Source: CALBPI01 sp038529355
Lineage (GTDB): Bacteria; Pseudomonadota; Gammaproteobacteria; Steroidobacterales; Woeseiaceae
Length of the DNA stretch: 64,000 nt
Direction: 5' to 3'
Assembly (NCBI GenBank): GCA_038529355.1
Contig: JBCBDU010000012.1
Coordinates: forward strand, 1 to 64,000
A model generated the notes under the pieces. It worked only from the letters and a program-made list of their open reading frames with translations. It did no database searches and was not told the origin of the DNA. This document shows positions 26,523-35,163 of this stretch, piece by piece; position 1 is the stretch's first letter; each line of letters starts with the position of its first letter. The position numbers and the translations under genes are program-made.

Positions 26523-26907
26523 ATGTATGGATCGAAAGTCGTGACCACCGTCTGCGCTGCTGTTGCTGGGTTTGACCGGTTGCGCCAGCCTGCGAAACGT
26601 CGCTGACGGCAGCGCAACCATCAACGTCGGCGATACCGTTCGGCTCACGCAACCGGGCGGCGAGCGCCGAGATATCGAAGTGACAGCGCTGGATGATCAG
26701 TCAATCAGTGGACGTGCTTGCAAGAATTGCGACGTTGAGCAGTTTGAGTTGTCAGCATTCGATAATATTCAGGTGCGTAAAGTCAGTGGTGCCAAGACAA
26801 CGGGCCTGATCCTTGGCTTGGTTTTGCTTGGCGGCATCATCGACAGTGGTGGCCCACCGACGCTGGGTACGGTTACGCCGCCGACGCTAGATGCCGGTAC
26901 ACCTTAG
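26523..26907 (+). pseudogene. Small lipoprotein gene with apparent frameshift in the signal peptide
   Basis: ATG 26523 has an excellent GAGGGG six bases upstream and starts MYGSKVVTTV, a typical signal n-region, but its frame closes soon after. The frame from 26563 continues LLGLTGCASLRNVADG, an ideal lipobox followed by about 105 codons (GDTVRLTQPGG..., ACKNCDVEQFELSAFDNIQVRKV, a hydrophobic ILGLVLLGGI and a Pro/Thr tail), yet is preceded by an in-frame TGA at 26542. Removing one base between about 26550 and 26560 joins the halves into a normal lipoprotein. Either the gene is frameshifted or the base is a sequencing error. No known family. Confidence 0.6.
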
Positions 26908-26991
26908 TACAACGACTTCGGGTGCGAGGACAGGTGATGCACACGCGTCGCTCGAATGCTTGCGCACGTCGGACTTCATTGACCGCGCTCG

Positions 26992-28821
26992 TCAATCACC
27001 GCCAATAAACCCGCCTGACTGCCGCGCCCACAGGTCGGCGTAGACACCGCCGCGCGCGACAAGATCGGCATGCGTGCCGGTTTCGATGATGTCGCCGCTG
27101 TCCATGACGATCAATCGATCCAGCGAGGCGATCGTCGACAAGCGATGCGCGATAGCAATAACGGTTTTGTCTGCCATCAAGTCGAACAGGCTCTCTTGAA
27201 TCGCCGCTTCCACTTCCGAGTCCAGAGCCGATGTTGCTTCATCCAGAATCAGGATCGGCGCATCCTTCAAGAACACGCGCGCGATTGCGATCCGTTGGCG
27301 TTGCCCGCCAGACAGCTTCACGCCGCGCTCGCCGACAAACGCATCGAGACCGGTGCGTCCCTTCGGGTCTTCGAGCGTTTCGATAAAGTCCCAGGCTTTG
27401 GCGCGCCGCGCGGCATAGATGATGTGCTCGTCGGAGGCATCAGGTCGCGAGTAACCGATGTTGTCGCGAATCGAGCGATGCAGCAAAGAGGTATCCTGCG
27501 TGACGACACCGATCTGGCCGCGTAGCGAATCTTGCGAGACGCTGGCGATATCAGTGCCATCGATGAGGATGGCGCCGCCCTCAACATCGTAGAATCGCAG
27601 CAGCAGATTCGTCAGCGTGGTTTTGCCGGCGCCCGATCTGCCCACCAGGCCGATTTTTTCACCGGGCGCGATATCCAGAGACAGGCGCTCGATCGCACCC
27701 GAGCCTTTGCCGTAATGAAAGCGCACGTTGTCGAACTCGATCCGCCCGCTCGCGACGGTAGCGGCTGGTGCGGCTGTCGTATCCAGCACCAGACGTTCCT
27801 GCGCCATCATCGTGGCGCCGTCATGAACGACGCCGATGTTCTCGAACAGTGACGAGACTTCCCACATGATCCACTGCGACATACCGTTCAGGCGCAGCGC
27901 CAGTGCAACAGCAATGGCAATAGCGCCGACCGACACAGCCGCTTGCAGCCACAACCAGATCGACAGCGCGCTGATGATGAACACCAGCACAACATTGTTG
28001 AAGTAGATGCAGCTTTGCATTTTCGTTACGAGCCGCATTTGCTCGTGCACGGTGTCGAGGAAACCATCCATGCCTTCTTTGGCGTAGTGTGCTTCGCGTC
28101 CGGCGTGCGAGAACAACTTGACGGTCATGATGTTCGTGTAGCTATCGACAATGCGCCCGGTCATCATCGAGCGTGCGTCGGCCTGACGGCGACTGACCTT
28201 TGCCAGGCGCGGCACAAAATACGAAACCGCGGTCGCATACAAAGTGAACCAGCCGAGCAGCGGCAGCGACAGCCGCCAATCGGACTGCGCAACCATGACG
28301 ACGACGGCAATGAAGTACACAGCAACGTAGACCAGCACATCAGCGAGCTTCATGACCGTTTCGCGCACGGCCAGCGCGGTCTGCATCACTTTCGTGGCTA
28401 CGCGGCCTGCAAATTCATCCGAAAAGAAACTCAGGCTCTGCTGCAGCAAGTAACGATGCATTTGCCAGCGCGCAATCATCGGGTAATTGCCGAGCAGCGT
28501 CTGGTGAATGATCATCGATTGCACAAACACGGCGAGCGGCAACACGATCACCAAAAAGCCCGCCATCCACATCAAGCGGTTTCCTTCGCGAGCCAAAAAA
28601 CCGACGCGGTCCGACTCCGCCAGCGAGTCGACCAACGAGCCCAGGAACCCAAACAACGCGACTTCGCCGATCGCAATGACCGCACTCAGACAGGCCATAA
28701 CCACGAGCCAGCCGACTACCGGTTGTGTATAGCGCCAGCAAAACCCTTTCAGATCGCCGGGTGGCTGTTCGGGTTCGGCGGATGGATACGGATCGATCCG
28801 TGTTTCAAAAAAACGAAACAT
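26992..28821 (-). CDS. ABC transporter, fused permease and ATP-binding protein
   Basis: 609 aa half-transporter of the type I exporter class. N-terminal about 330 residues hold six membrane segments (QPVVGWLVVMACLSAVIAIG, FLVIVLPLAVFVQSMII and others) with the coupling-helix region YTNIMTVKLFSHAGRE. The ATPase domain has Walker A GRSGAGKTT, Q-loop GVVTQDTSLL, signature LSGGQRQRIAIARV, Walker B PILILDEATSALD and switch His in IAIAHRLST. It would act as a homodimer or with another half to export lipids, peptides or drugs. No partner gene or specific substrate is apparent. It faces a small convergent lipoprotein gene and is divergent from the membrane protein at 28864. Confidence 0.93.
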   Translation of the reverse strand: MFRFFETRIDPYPSAEPEQPPGDLKGFCWRYTQPVVGWLVVMACLSAVIAIGEVALFGFLGSLVDSLAESDRVGFLAREGNRLMWMAGFLVIVLPLAVFVQSMIIHQTLLGNYPMIARWQMHRYLLQQSLSFFSDEFAGRVATKVMQTALAVRETVMKLADVLVYVAVYFIAVVVMVAQSDWRLSLPLLGWFTLYATAVSYFVPRLAKVSRRQADARSMMTGRIVDSYTNIMTVKLFSHAGREAHYAKEGMDGFLDTVHEQMRLVTKMQSCIYFNNVVLVFIISALSIWLWLQAAVSVGAIAIAVALALRLNGMSQWIMWEVSSLFENIGVVHDGATMMAQERLVLDTTAAPAATVASGRIEFDNVRFHYGKGSGAIERLSLDIAPGEKIGLVGRSGAGKTTLTNLLLRFYDVEGGAILIDGTDIASVSQDSLRGQIGVVTQDTSLLHRSIRDNIGYSRPDASDEHIIYAARRAKAWDFIETLEDPKGRTGLDAFVGERGVKLSGGQRQRIAIARVFLKDAPILILDEATSALDSEVEAAIQESLFDLMADKTVIAIAHRLSTIASLDRLIVMDSGDIIETGTHADLVARGGVYADLWARQSGGFIGGD

Positions 28822-28863
28822 GGTGTGCCTTGGAGTTGGGGAGCATCAGAATCATGAACGAGG

Positions 28864-29406
28864 ATGGCAGTGATGGCAAAAGTACGTGTCAGTTATACTG
28901 CTCGGGTAATGCAGGAAAGCGACAAGAACAAATACCGCCAAGTCGCCAAGGCGCTCTTGGCCGCGCAAAATTTACCGCGAGCGGTTGCGGTCGGCGTATT
29001 CGTGACGATCATCGCAGCGCTCGCCTACGCACTTGCCGTTGCTTTTTTGCCGTTCTGTCAGCCGTTTGCCGCCATGGGCGTCGGCGCGATCATTGGTTTG
29101 GCGGTGGGATTATCCGGCCACGGGGTTACCACAGGTTTTGCTGTGCTGGCGGTCGCGCTGACGCTGTGTGGCAGTGTGCTTGGCAATTTGCTAACGACAG
29201 TCGTGATGCAGGCACGCTCGGCGGTTGACATACCGCTGGCTGCGCTGTCAAACGCGTCGTTTGCTGACGTGCTCCGGTGGTCGTTTGATGGCTACGTATC
29301 CGTTCAGCTCGTCTTCTGGTTTGTCGCAGCGATCGCAGCAGGTTTCCTTGCACGTAAATCACTCTCTCGCACCGAACAGCTTGCTTTGCGATTACACGTT
29401 ACCTAG
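28864..29406 (+). CDS. Small integral membrane protein of unknown function
   Basis: 180 codons from ATG 28864; ATG 28909 (MQESDKNKYRQ) is equally plausible and lies 10 bases after a TATACT hexamer that could be a -10 box, which would make the mRNA nearly leaderless. Four hydrophobic stretches: AVAVGVFVTIIAALAYALAVAF, FAAMGVGAIIGLAVGLSG, GFAVLAVALTLCGSVLGNLL and VQLVFWFVAAIAAGFLA. The glycine-rich second helix and the short charged N-terminus are all that can be described. No family recognised. Confidence 0.65.
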   Translation: MAVMAKVRVSYTARVMQESDKNKYRQVAKALLAAQNLPRAVAVGVFVTIIAALAYALAVAFLPFCQPFAAMGVGAIIGLAVGLSGHGVTTGFAVLAVALTLCGSVLGNLLTTVVMQARSAVDIPLAALSNASFADVLRWSFDGYVSVQLVFWFVAAIAAGFLARKSLSRTEQLALRLHVT

Positions 29407-30130
29407 CCTGACGTTCGACCTTGTGACAACCATGATGCAAAGCTACGCATTGGTCATCAGCTTACGCATCGATAGCAGGTGCGCCGACGCATGATCGACA
29501 CAACATTCCCCGAGCCATGGGATGTGCGCGTTACGGCATTCGGCAATGACGAGCTGCCCTGAGCAGGTGAGGTTTTCCACCATGCGAGTCCGCATTTGCG
29601 CTGTAAATTTCTTATCGGAGCAGAGCGCGCAGAGTTAGCGCGGGGTTTGTCCAGCTACAACGTACTCACCGGTGTGCATCTGTTCGACGTTAAGCCGTTG
29701 GATACGGACGGTGTTACCGGAATTGAGCACTTGCGTGCGCTGCACGCGACAATGCGTGAGCTCGCACGGTTGCTGCATGATGCGTTCGGTGCAGTGAATG
29801 TGACCGGTATGCATTGCTGAGCTGCAATCCAGCGCGTCGAGCTTCAAGTTTGCGGATAGGCAATTGTCGGAATGGGAGTGTGGACCGGCACTTGCTGCCA
29901 CCGGCAGCGCCTGCTGTCGAAAGCTGCCTGGAGACGCCGAAACAGCGTGTTCACCAGCATTTGGAGCGCGAGAATTGTCCACGGGTCACTGTGGCATGAG
30001 GAATCCCAACTATCTGATTTGGCGACAGATTTTCCTGACAATTAGGCTATAAATTGGTAACAAACTTTTAAAACCAATTCCCGAATGTGCTAATGTGGTG
30101 CAAAAGCCGGTGCCAGGCTGGGGGGTAATC
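29407..30130. other. 723-base region without a supportable gene
   Basis: Several short frames are present (29491-29562; 29596-29820, 74 codons), but none has a ribosome-binding site or recognisable domain. Their succession in different frames suggests decayed coding sequence. The right end carries the FadR-type regulator's upstream region. Confidence 0.5.
30052..30079 (+). promoter_or_regulatory. Candidate FadR/GntR-type operator
   Basis: AATTGGT (30052-30058) and ACCAATT (30073-30079) form a perfect 7-bp inverted repeat with a 14-base spacer, about 50 bases before the regulator start. TTGGT/ACCAA half-sites are characteristic of the FadR subfamily, usually closer together. It may serve autoregulation. 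Confidence 0.4.
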
Positions 30131-30889
30131 ATGGCCAAATCCAAACGACTGTATCGCGATGTTCTAAGGCATATCGAACGGCTTCTCGATGCGCAGGAAT
30201 ATCCGCCCGGCGGTCGTTTGCCGCCCGAACGCGAGCTCGCCGAACGGTTTGGCGTCAGCCGGCCGACGGTACGCGAGGCGATTATCGCGCTTGAAGCGCT
30301 CGGGCGTGTCGAAGTCAAAACAGGCTCCGGAGTCTATGTTCTGGAAACGCAGAGGCGATCGAACGGCATCAATGCGACGGCCAGCGCCTACGAGCTCACC
30401 GAAGCCAGAGCGCTCATCGAAGGAGAGGCGGCCGCACTCGCCGCCACCATGATCAGCGACGCCGAGTTGGCTGAGCTTGAAGCTGTGCTTGAGGAGATGG
30501 GCCACGAGTCGTCCAGCGGCGAACTCGTATCTGAATTGGCTGACGAAAAATTTCACCAGATTATTTCACGCGCTACGCGTAACACGGTGCTGATCTCTGT
30601 CATCGACAACCTGTGGTATGTGCGTGACAACGAACCAACAGTGCACGCCGCTTATCAGTCAATTTGCGAAGACGATCCGCGTGCGCGTGTCGACGAGCAC
30701 CAGGAAATACTCGACGCACTCAAGACGCGCCAGCCGGCGGCCGCTCGTGAAGCCATGCAGGCGCACTTTTCGCGGATTCTCGAAAAACTGATTGCTGCGA
30801 ATGAAAAAGCGCAGGTTGAAGCTATCCGCCGCCAATCGCTCGAGAATCGGCAGCGTTTTTCGCTGAACCACCTGTCAGCGAATCCCTAG
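30131..30889 (+). CDS. FadR-subfamily GntR transcriptional regulator
   Basis: 252 aa from ATG 30131, with GGGGGG 4-9 bases upstream. The winged helix-turn-helix covers about residues 7-75: GGRLPPERELAERFGVSRPTVREAIIALEALGRVEVKTGSGVYV, the classic GntR pattern. The C-terminal all-helical FCD domain shows AELAELEAVLEEM, ADEKFHQIISRATRN and VDEHQEILDALKTR...AMQAHFSRI; its conserved Asp and three His could bind a metal and an organic-acid ligand. FadR-type FCD regulators typically control uptake and catabolism of sugar acids or carboxylates. The convergent neighbour is a lyase-like lipoprotein, which fits uronate or polysaccharide metabolism, but a direct link is inferred. Confidence 0.9.
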   Translation: MAKSKRLYRDVLRHIERLLDAQEYPPGGRLPPERELAERFGVSRPTVREAIIALEALGRVEVKTGSGVYVLETQRRSNGINATASAYELTEARALIEGEAAALAATMISDAELAELEAVLEEMGHESSSGELVSELADEKFHQIISRATRNTVLISVIDNLWYVRDNEPTVHAAYQSICEDDPRARVDEHQEILDALKTRQPAAAREAMQAHFSRILEKLIAANEKAQVEAIRRQSLENRQRFSLNHLSANP

Positions 30890-30913
30890 TCCGCCGCGCG
30901 CCCGCCGGCCTGG

Positions 30914-31945
30914 TTACTCGGCAAACATGACCTTCGAGACTTCGAAGTCCGCGAATCGCACTTGTTCTTCGTCGGGTCTGAGGTTGTCGCGATCAAGAAT
31001 AGATCGGTAAATGCCCCACTTGGGTCGCACAAAATGATCCGGTGATTCGCCACGCCATAAATCGAGCGACGCGACATCGATATCGAAAATGACCGCGTCG
31101 TCGCGCAACCGCGTGACGATCATACGAAACCCGCCGGTATCCGAGAACGTTGCGCGAACATAGGCTTGCAGCCATTCGCCGGTGACGGATGACCAGTCGG
31201 TGCGATCCAGTATCTCGGTCTCCTGCAATGGGCTGTGGCGCACTTCGATGCCATCTTCACCGCTGCGCTCCGCGCCTGAGATCGTGATGATTGGTTGGCT
31301 GTCGGAACCGCCGACCGCCTTCAGCTGGAAAAAGTGACTGAATCGTGTTGAAACAGCCATCTGTTCGTTGATACGAAATTTCCATCGGTACACAAACGTT
31401 TCGTCCTCGAAACCTTTGACGGCTGTTTCGGAGCTGCTGTAGGTCTTGATCTCATTACGTTGTCGATCGGTGATGTCTTGCCGGTCGCGATCAATATCGG
31501 TGTCTCGATGAATAATAAAGACGAAGTGGTTGCCGACTTCGCTGTCGCTGTCCTCATAAATATGGGCCACGCCCGGATGATTGATGGGATACAAATCCGG
31601 TGCCTCAATTGGGCGCGGTCCACCGAATGCACGAATCAGATCGTAGGTGTCGCTGCCCTGGCCGGCGCCATCGGACGTCAACGTGCGCGTCGATACAACG
31701 GTAAGCTGCGCCTCGTCGACGGGCAGCGTAGGCGTTGCCGGCGGTGGCGGCGGAGTGCTCACGACGGGTGGAGGGGCACTGTTGTCGCTGCCGCCACTGC
31801 TGCAACCGGCGATGGCAAACGACACGCACAGCAGTATCAGCAGTGACTGCACCTGACGAACGCCCAAATCAGAAGACGGTGCTTGATTGACGGCACGCCA
31901 GATGGAGCTGTGCGTGCTGGAGAGGACTTGCTGTAAATCAAACAT
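30914..31945 (-). CDS. Polysaccharide-lyase-like lipoprotein (concanavalin-type fold)
   Basis: 343 codons. A lipobox (SFAIAGC) lies at about residue 48, after an unusually long n-region, so translation may start further downstream; no internal ATG exists, only TTG/GTG. After a Pro/Ser-rich linker, residues 90-343 show VYRWKFRINEQM, THFFQLK-like SHFFQLKAVGG, PIITISGAE, WLQAYVRATFSD and RPKWGIYRS. This set resembles the concanavalin-fold lyases and related secreted proteins that act on uronic-acid polymers (heparin-lyase or glucuronan-lyase-like). Catalytic residues cannot be assigned with confidence. It is convergent with the FadR-type regulator (24 bases between stops). Probably attached to the outer membrane. 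Confidence 0.6.
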   Translation of the reverse strand: MFDLQQVLSSTHSSIWRAVNQAPSSDLGVRQVQSLLILLCVSFAIAGCSSGGSDNSAPPPVVSTPPPPPATPTLPVDEAQLTVVSTRTLTSDGAGQGSDTYDLIRAFGGPRPIEAPDLYPINHPGVAHIYEDSDSEVGNHFVFIIHRDTDIDRDRQDITDRQRNEIKTYSSSETAVKGFEDETFVYRWKFRINEQMAVSTRFSHFFQLKAVGGSDSQPIITISGAERSGEDGIEVRHSPLQETEILDRTDWSSVTGEWLQAYVRATFSDTGGFRMIVTRLRDDAVIFDIDVASLDLWRGESPDHFVRPKWGIYRSILDRDNLRPDEEQVRFADFEVSKVMFAE

Positions 31946-32303
31946 GAAACGTTACTCGTGATCGAAAGCGATGCTGGTTGTCGCGTGTGCCACAACGTCG
32001 ACCGCTCAGTGCATGACGCTGCGTTTGTCCGGTCGCGCAGAGGTGTCTCTTGCGACCCGGATAGCACGCTGCAATGGTAGCAGGTAACGATTGGCAGGCG
32101 TTCGTTGACCGTGCGAATCTGGTCGTTATGTTACACAGCGGTAAACCCGCTCGCTTTAGTAAGCGACGACGACGCGGCGCGCGCGTAACGATGCGGGGGT
32201 ACTGGCTGCGGTGATTGCTATGTGTTGCCGCTTGCATGCGATGCAACACTGATCGCGAACGCTCCCTTGTCCGACGTGTATCCCGTTGTATACTCAAATC
32301 AAC
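31946..32303. other. 358-base intergenic region between divergent lipoprotein genes
   Basis: Besides the candidate promoter at 32267-32294 nothing definite is seen. A 119-codon arginine-rich frame on the minus strand looks like chance. Confidence 0.5.
32267..32294 (+). promoter_or_regulatory. Candidate sigma-70 promoter for the TPR lipoprotein gene
   Basis: TTGTCC (32267-32272), a 16-base spacer and TATACT (32289-32294). Transcription would start near 32301, making the mRNA leaderless or nearly so for ATG 32304; this fits the lack of a Shine-Dalgarno sequence. Confidence 0.4.
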
Positions 32304-33485
32304 ATGATGAAAGCGCTATTCGCCACTGCAGTCACCGTTATTCTTTGCCTGTTGTCAGGTTGTAGTACGTTGCAACCGGCAGCCGTCGACGACGAGGCTA
32401 CGTCGTTGGACTTGCGCACCAGTCTGTTTGGTGAGCGACCTGACATCGTGACCGTGTCGCAAATCCATTCGCTGACTGAAGAGCAGCAGCGCGCATTCTT
32501 TAGCTATTTCCTGGACCCGAAACGACTTGCCACACCGGCGCACAAGCGCGTCTATGACTATCTTGCGCTTGAAACCAGTCGCTTTAGTTATCGTGGGGAT
32601 ACCTACGTCGCTGCCGAGGCGCTCGAAACGCTGTCCGGGAACTGTTTGTCGCTGGCAATACTGACTACGTCGTTGGCACAGTTGGCCGATGTCGACATCG
32701 ACTACCAACTGATGGACTCTGATCCGGTGTTCCAGTCAGCGGGCAACATCATTCGTCGCAGCAGACATGTCAGAAGCGTGCTGTTTGATCCGACGTGGAA
32801 GTCACCGGAAGGCAACGCTGCGTTCTTGTCGTTCGGCAGACCGAGCATCAAGGTTGACTACTTTCCCAGCGACACGGACCGGATGATCGGTCACGTCAGG
32901 GATAGCGAATATACTGCGATGTACTACCAGAACGTTGCGGCAGACGCGCTCGAGGACAAAGACTTGAGCCAAGCCTACTGGTTGTTGATGGAGTCGCTGA
33001 AGTTCTCGCCGCTGAGCCCCGAGTCGCTCAACATGCTGGCAATCGTGTTTGACCGGGCTGATGATCCGCGCAAGAGCGAAGAAATCTATCTGTACGGCAT
33101 TGAGCACGCCACGCGGCAAGTCAGCCTGCTGCGAAACTACGGCAAATTTCTGGAGCGCGGCGGGCGCTTCACCGAAGCGGAAGAGATTAATGCGCGGCTT
33201 GCGCAGCTCGATGATCCGAATCCGTTCGACTGGATTTTTGCCGGGCAAGAGGCTTACGGCAACGGCGAATACACCGAGGCAATCGAGTGGTTCGAAAAAA
33301 GCGCAGCACTTGCGCCGTATTTACACGAGAGCTACTTCGGCCTGGCGCGCACCTATTTCCGGTTAGGTGAGTTCGCGCAGGCCGAATACGCCCTAGAGCA
33401 AGCGATCGAACATGCGGCACGCTCCTCGACGCGCCAGTTGTACGAGGCAAAGCTTGCAGCACTGAATGCCGGGAATACCGGATAG
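32304..33485 (+). CDS. Lipoprotein with transglutaminase-like core and TPR repeats
   Basis: 393 aa from ATG 32304 (MMKALFATAV); no clear ribosome-binding site. Lipobox CLLSGC. The N-terminal half carries ALETLSGNCLSLAILTTSLAQLA, resembling the cysteine-centred transglutaminase-like (NlpC-related) block, followed by RHVRSVLFDPTW with a candidate His. From about residue 215 tetratricopeptide repeats follow: LSQAYWLLMESLKFSPLSPE, PRKSEEIYLYGIEHATR, GEYTEAIEWFEKSAALAPYL and GEFAQAEYALEQAIEHA. This combination is known from proteobacterial lipoproteins of unknown role. The TPR part likely mediates protein contacts at the inner face of the outer membrane. Monocistronic in appearance. Confidence 0.8.
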   Translation: MMKALFATAVTVILCLLSGCSTLQPAAVDDEATSLDLRTSLFGERPDIVTVSQIHSLTEEQQRAFFSYFLDPKRLATPAHKRVYDYLALETSRFSYRGDTYVAAEALETLSGNCLSLAILTTSLAQLADVDIDYQLMDSDPVFQSAGNIIRRSRHVRSVLFDPTWKSPEGNAAFLSFGRPSIKVDYFPSDTDRMIGHVRDSEYTAMYYQNVAADALEDKDLSQAYWLLMESLKFSPLSPESLNMLAIVFDRADDPRKSEEIYLYGIEHATRQVSLLRNYGKFLERGGRFTEAEEINARLAQLDDPNPFDWIFAGQEAYGNGEYTEAIEWFEKSAALAPYLHESYFGLARTYFRLGEFAQAEYALEQAIEHAARSSTRQLYEAKLAALNAGNTG

Positions 33486-33506
33486 TCGCGGCATTCTCGC
33501 TCTAAG

Positions 33507-34187
33507 TTAGTCGACGGGTTCCACGTCGCTGATGCGCTTGATCTCAACTTGTTCCAGCTGCCGAAACAGCGCACGCGCCTTGATCTGCGTTGTTGACTCA
33601 ACCAAGTGACTGCCGCCGGATGGTAGTGCAGCGCAACGGGCGTGCATCTCGAATGCATTGATTTTGACTGCCAAAGAAATACGGAACGGTTTTTTGGCGA
33701 ACAGACGCAGCGAGGCGACCGTCCCGCTTTGCCGATCAACGCGAACCTCTCCGGTCACATTCTTCATGAACGTAATGTCGTCTTTGTCCGAATCCGCTTC
33801 AGGCTGCGGCGCGAATTGGTAGGTGACGCTGCGCTCGTCGCGTTCCATTTCGATGACCCGCTCGGGCACCAGAGCACCCATTTCGTGGCACCAGAAGCCG
33901 TCCATTGGTTCAGCGTCGGCGTCGGCAAGCAGAGCCAGCATGTCGGGATCGTCGGCAGCCAGTGTTGACGTCACCAGTGAGACACGCTGACCGGCAGGCA
34001 TCGCAGGGTCGATACGGGCGAGCCCCTCGAATTCATCTTCCTTGATGAACACGGTATGGCGAAATTCCGGTTGTATGGCCGGTGGATTGAGGGCGTTGCT
34101 TAACAGAGTTGGTTGCTGTGCGTGGGCGCCATGAAAGCTCAGGCAAATGAAGGCGCTCATCATGAGTATAGATTTCGTATTGAACAT
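33507..34187 (-). CDS. Periplasmic protein of unknown function
   Basis: 226 aa with signal peptide MFNTKSILMMSAFICLSFHGAHA. Mature sequence contains DEFEGLARIDPAMPAGQRV, ADDPDMLALLAD, GFWCHEMG, VTYQFAPQPEAD, VTGEVRVDRQSGTVASLRLFAKKPFRI and a second cysteine near MHARCAALP; the two cysteines may pair. No known family. Strand-rich middle and the wording of the motifs suggest a lipid- or ligand-binding beta structure, but that is a guess. It follows the MipA/OmpV gene by 15 bases on the same strand, so it is probably its operon partner. Confidence 0.7.
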   Translation of the reverse strand: MFNTKSILMMSAFICLSFHGAHAQQPTLLSNALNPPAIQPEFRHTVFIKEDEFEGLARIDPAMPAGQRVSLVTSTLAADDPDMLALLADADAEPMDGFWCHEMGALVPERVIEMERDERSVTYQFAPQPEADSDKDDITFMKNVTGEVRVDRQSGTVASLRLFAKKPFRISLAVKINAFEMHARCAALPSGGSHLVESTTQIKARALFRQLEQVEIKRISDVEPVD

Positions 34188-34202
34188 GGGAAGTCTCCGG
34201 AA

Positions 34203-34973
34203 TCAGAAGAGATCGACAAGTACGCCGGCAAATGCGGACACCTGACGGTTGCTGTTGATCAATGGGCTATCACGCAACGTGCGGTCGAGTTGCTCGACGT
34301 CGACGCCGAGCGTTATCAGCACGCGTGGGCTGAACGCATAGTTGAGTTCAACGCCAGCGGTGACGTTGACTGCGGAGCCGGGCGTGTAGGCGGGTCGTGC
34401 GGTGGTTGCCTCGCGCTGCGACACGCCATAGTAGTAGTTGGCGAGATTTGCGTTCTTGTAGGTTACCGACAGCGCGGGCGACAGGCTCAATCGGTCACTG
34501 AATGCATAATCCAGGCTTGCGCCGAATGTCGCTTCGGCGCCGTTGTGGGTGTCCGATGCGTCTGTGGCAACCTCAAGGCTGAATGGACCGTAGTCGGCGG
34601 TCAGGCCGATATCAAGTGAGCCGCTACGACGCTCCAGTTCGCGGTTCAGCATGTTGTCGTCGTCGAAACCTTCAAAGCGGTAACTGGCTTCGATGCCCAG
34701 TTGCAGCGCCGAAACGTCGAGCAGCGTGTATTGCAGCGACGGCCCGATCCACGTCAGGCGCTCGCCGATATAGCCGATCAGGGGCACCACGGTGCTGGCA
34801 TCATCCACGCTACCGACATACGGGTCGGGTGCGGCAATGTACGCCAGACCGACGATCCATCCAGGCGGTGTTTCGCTGTTATCCTCAGCGCTGTCCTGTG
34901 CCCAGACACTGAGCACTGGCACTACAATCATCAAGCCGGCCAGTGCCATGCTTGCCTTTCGATTGTTGATCAT
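34203..34973 (-). CDS. MipA/OmpV-family outer-membrane protein
   Basis: 256 aa from ATG 34973, which has GGAGA seven bases upstream. Signal peptide MINNRKASMALAGLMIVVPVLSVWA. The mature protein is a series of amphipathic strands (GWIVGLAYIAAPDPYVGS, LTWIGPSLQYTLLDVSA, LQLGIEASYRFEGFDDD, LSLSPALSVTYKNANLANYYYGV) ending in F, as expected for an outer-membrane beta barrel. A and YYYGV...PAY blocks match the MipA/OmpV scaffold family. E. coli MipA links a lytic transglycosylase to a synthase; other members sense or transport solutes. Leads a two-gene operon and is divergent from an AraC-type regulator, which probably controls it. Confidence 0.86.
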   Translation of the reverse strand: MINNRKASMALAGLMIVVPVLSVWAQDSAEDNSETPPGWIVGLAYIAAPDPYVGSVDDASTVVPLIGYIGERLTWIGPSLQYTLLDVSALQLGIEASYRFEGFDDDNMLNRELERRSGSLDIGLTADYGPFSLEVATDASDTHNGAEATFGASLDYAFSDRLSLSPALSVTYKNANLANYYYGVSQREATTARPAYTPGSAVNVTAGVELNYAFSPRVLITLGVDVEQLDRTLRDSPLINSNRQVSAFAGVLVDLF

Positions 34974-35048
34974 TCGCAAATCTCCATACGCGTCCCCATT
35001 GACGCAACGGTTCTATCCTGCGTTTTGGACTTGGCTGATGCGCCTGTT

Positions 35049-35087
35049 CCGTCACGCAAGGACGCCAAAAATGACCTCCCGTGACGG
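35049..35087. promoter_or_regulatory. Inverted repeat in the MipA/AraC divergent region
   Basis: CCGTCACG (35049-35056) and CGTGACGG (35080-35087) are perfect 8-bp inverted half-sites with centres 31 bp apart, about three helical turns. They lie between the divergent starts at 34973 and 35164 and are candidates for regulator binding. Confidence 0.4.
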
Positions 35088-35163
35088 GAAGGACAGATGA
35101 CGGGCACCGCCGGCAGCTTTCGGGTTGACTAGATCGATGCACTGCAACAAGGTGACAACACTC

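Noticed and set aside
27943..28857. 304-codon frame antisense to the ABC transporter
   Set aside because: His/Arg/Gln-rich composition typical of a shadow of a high-G+C coding sequence; the transporter is unequivocal.
29596..29820. 74-codon frame on the plus strand
   Set aside because: Non-ATG start without ribosome-binding site and no recognisable similarity; kept only as part of a decayed region.
31938..32297. 119-codon Arg-rich frame upstream of the lyase-like gene
   Set aside because: Overlaps the lyase gene start and the promoter of the TPR lipoprotein; no protein features.
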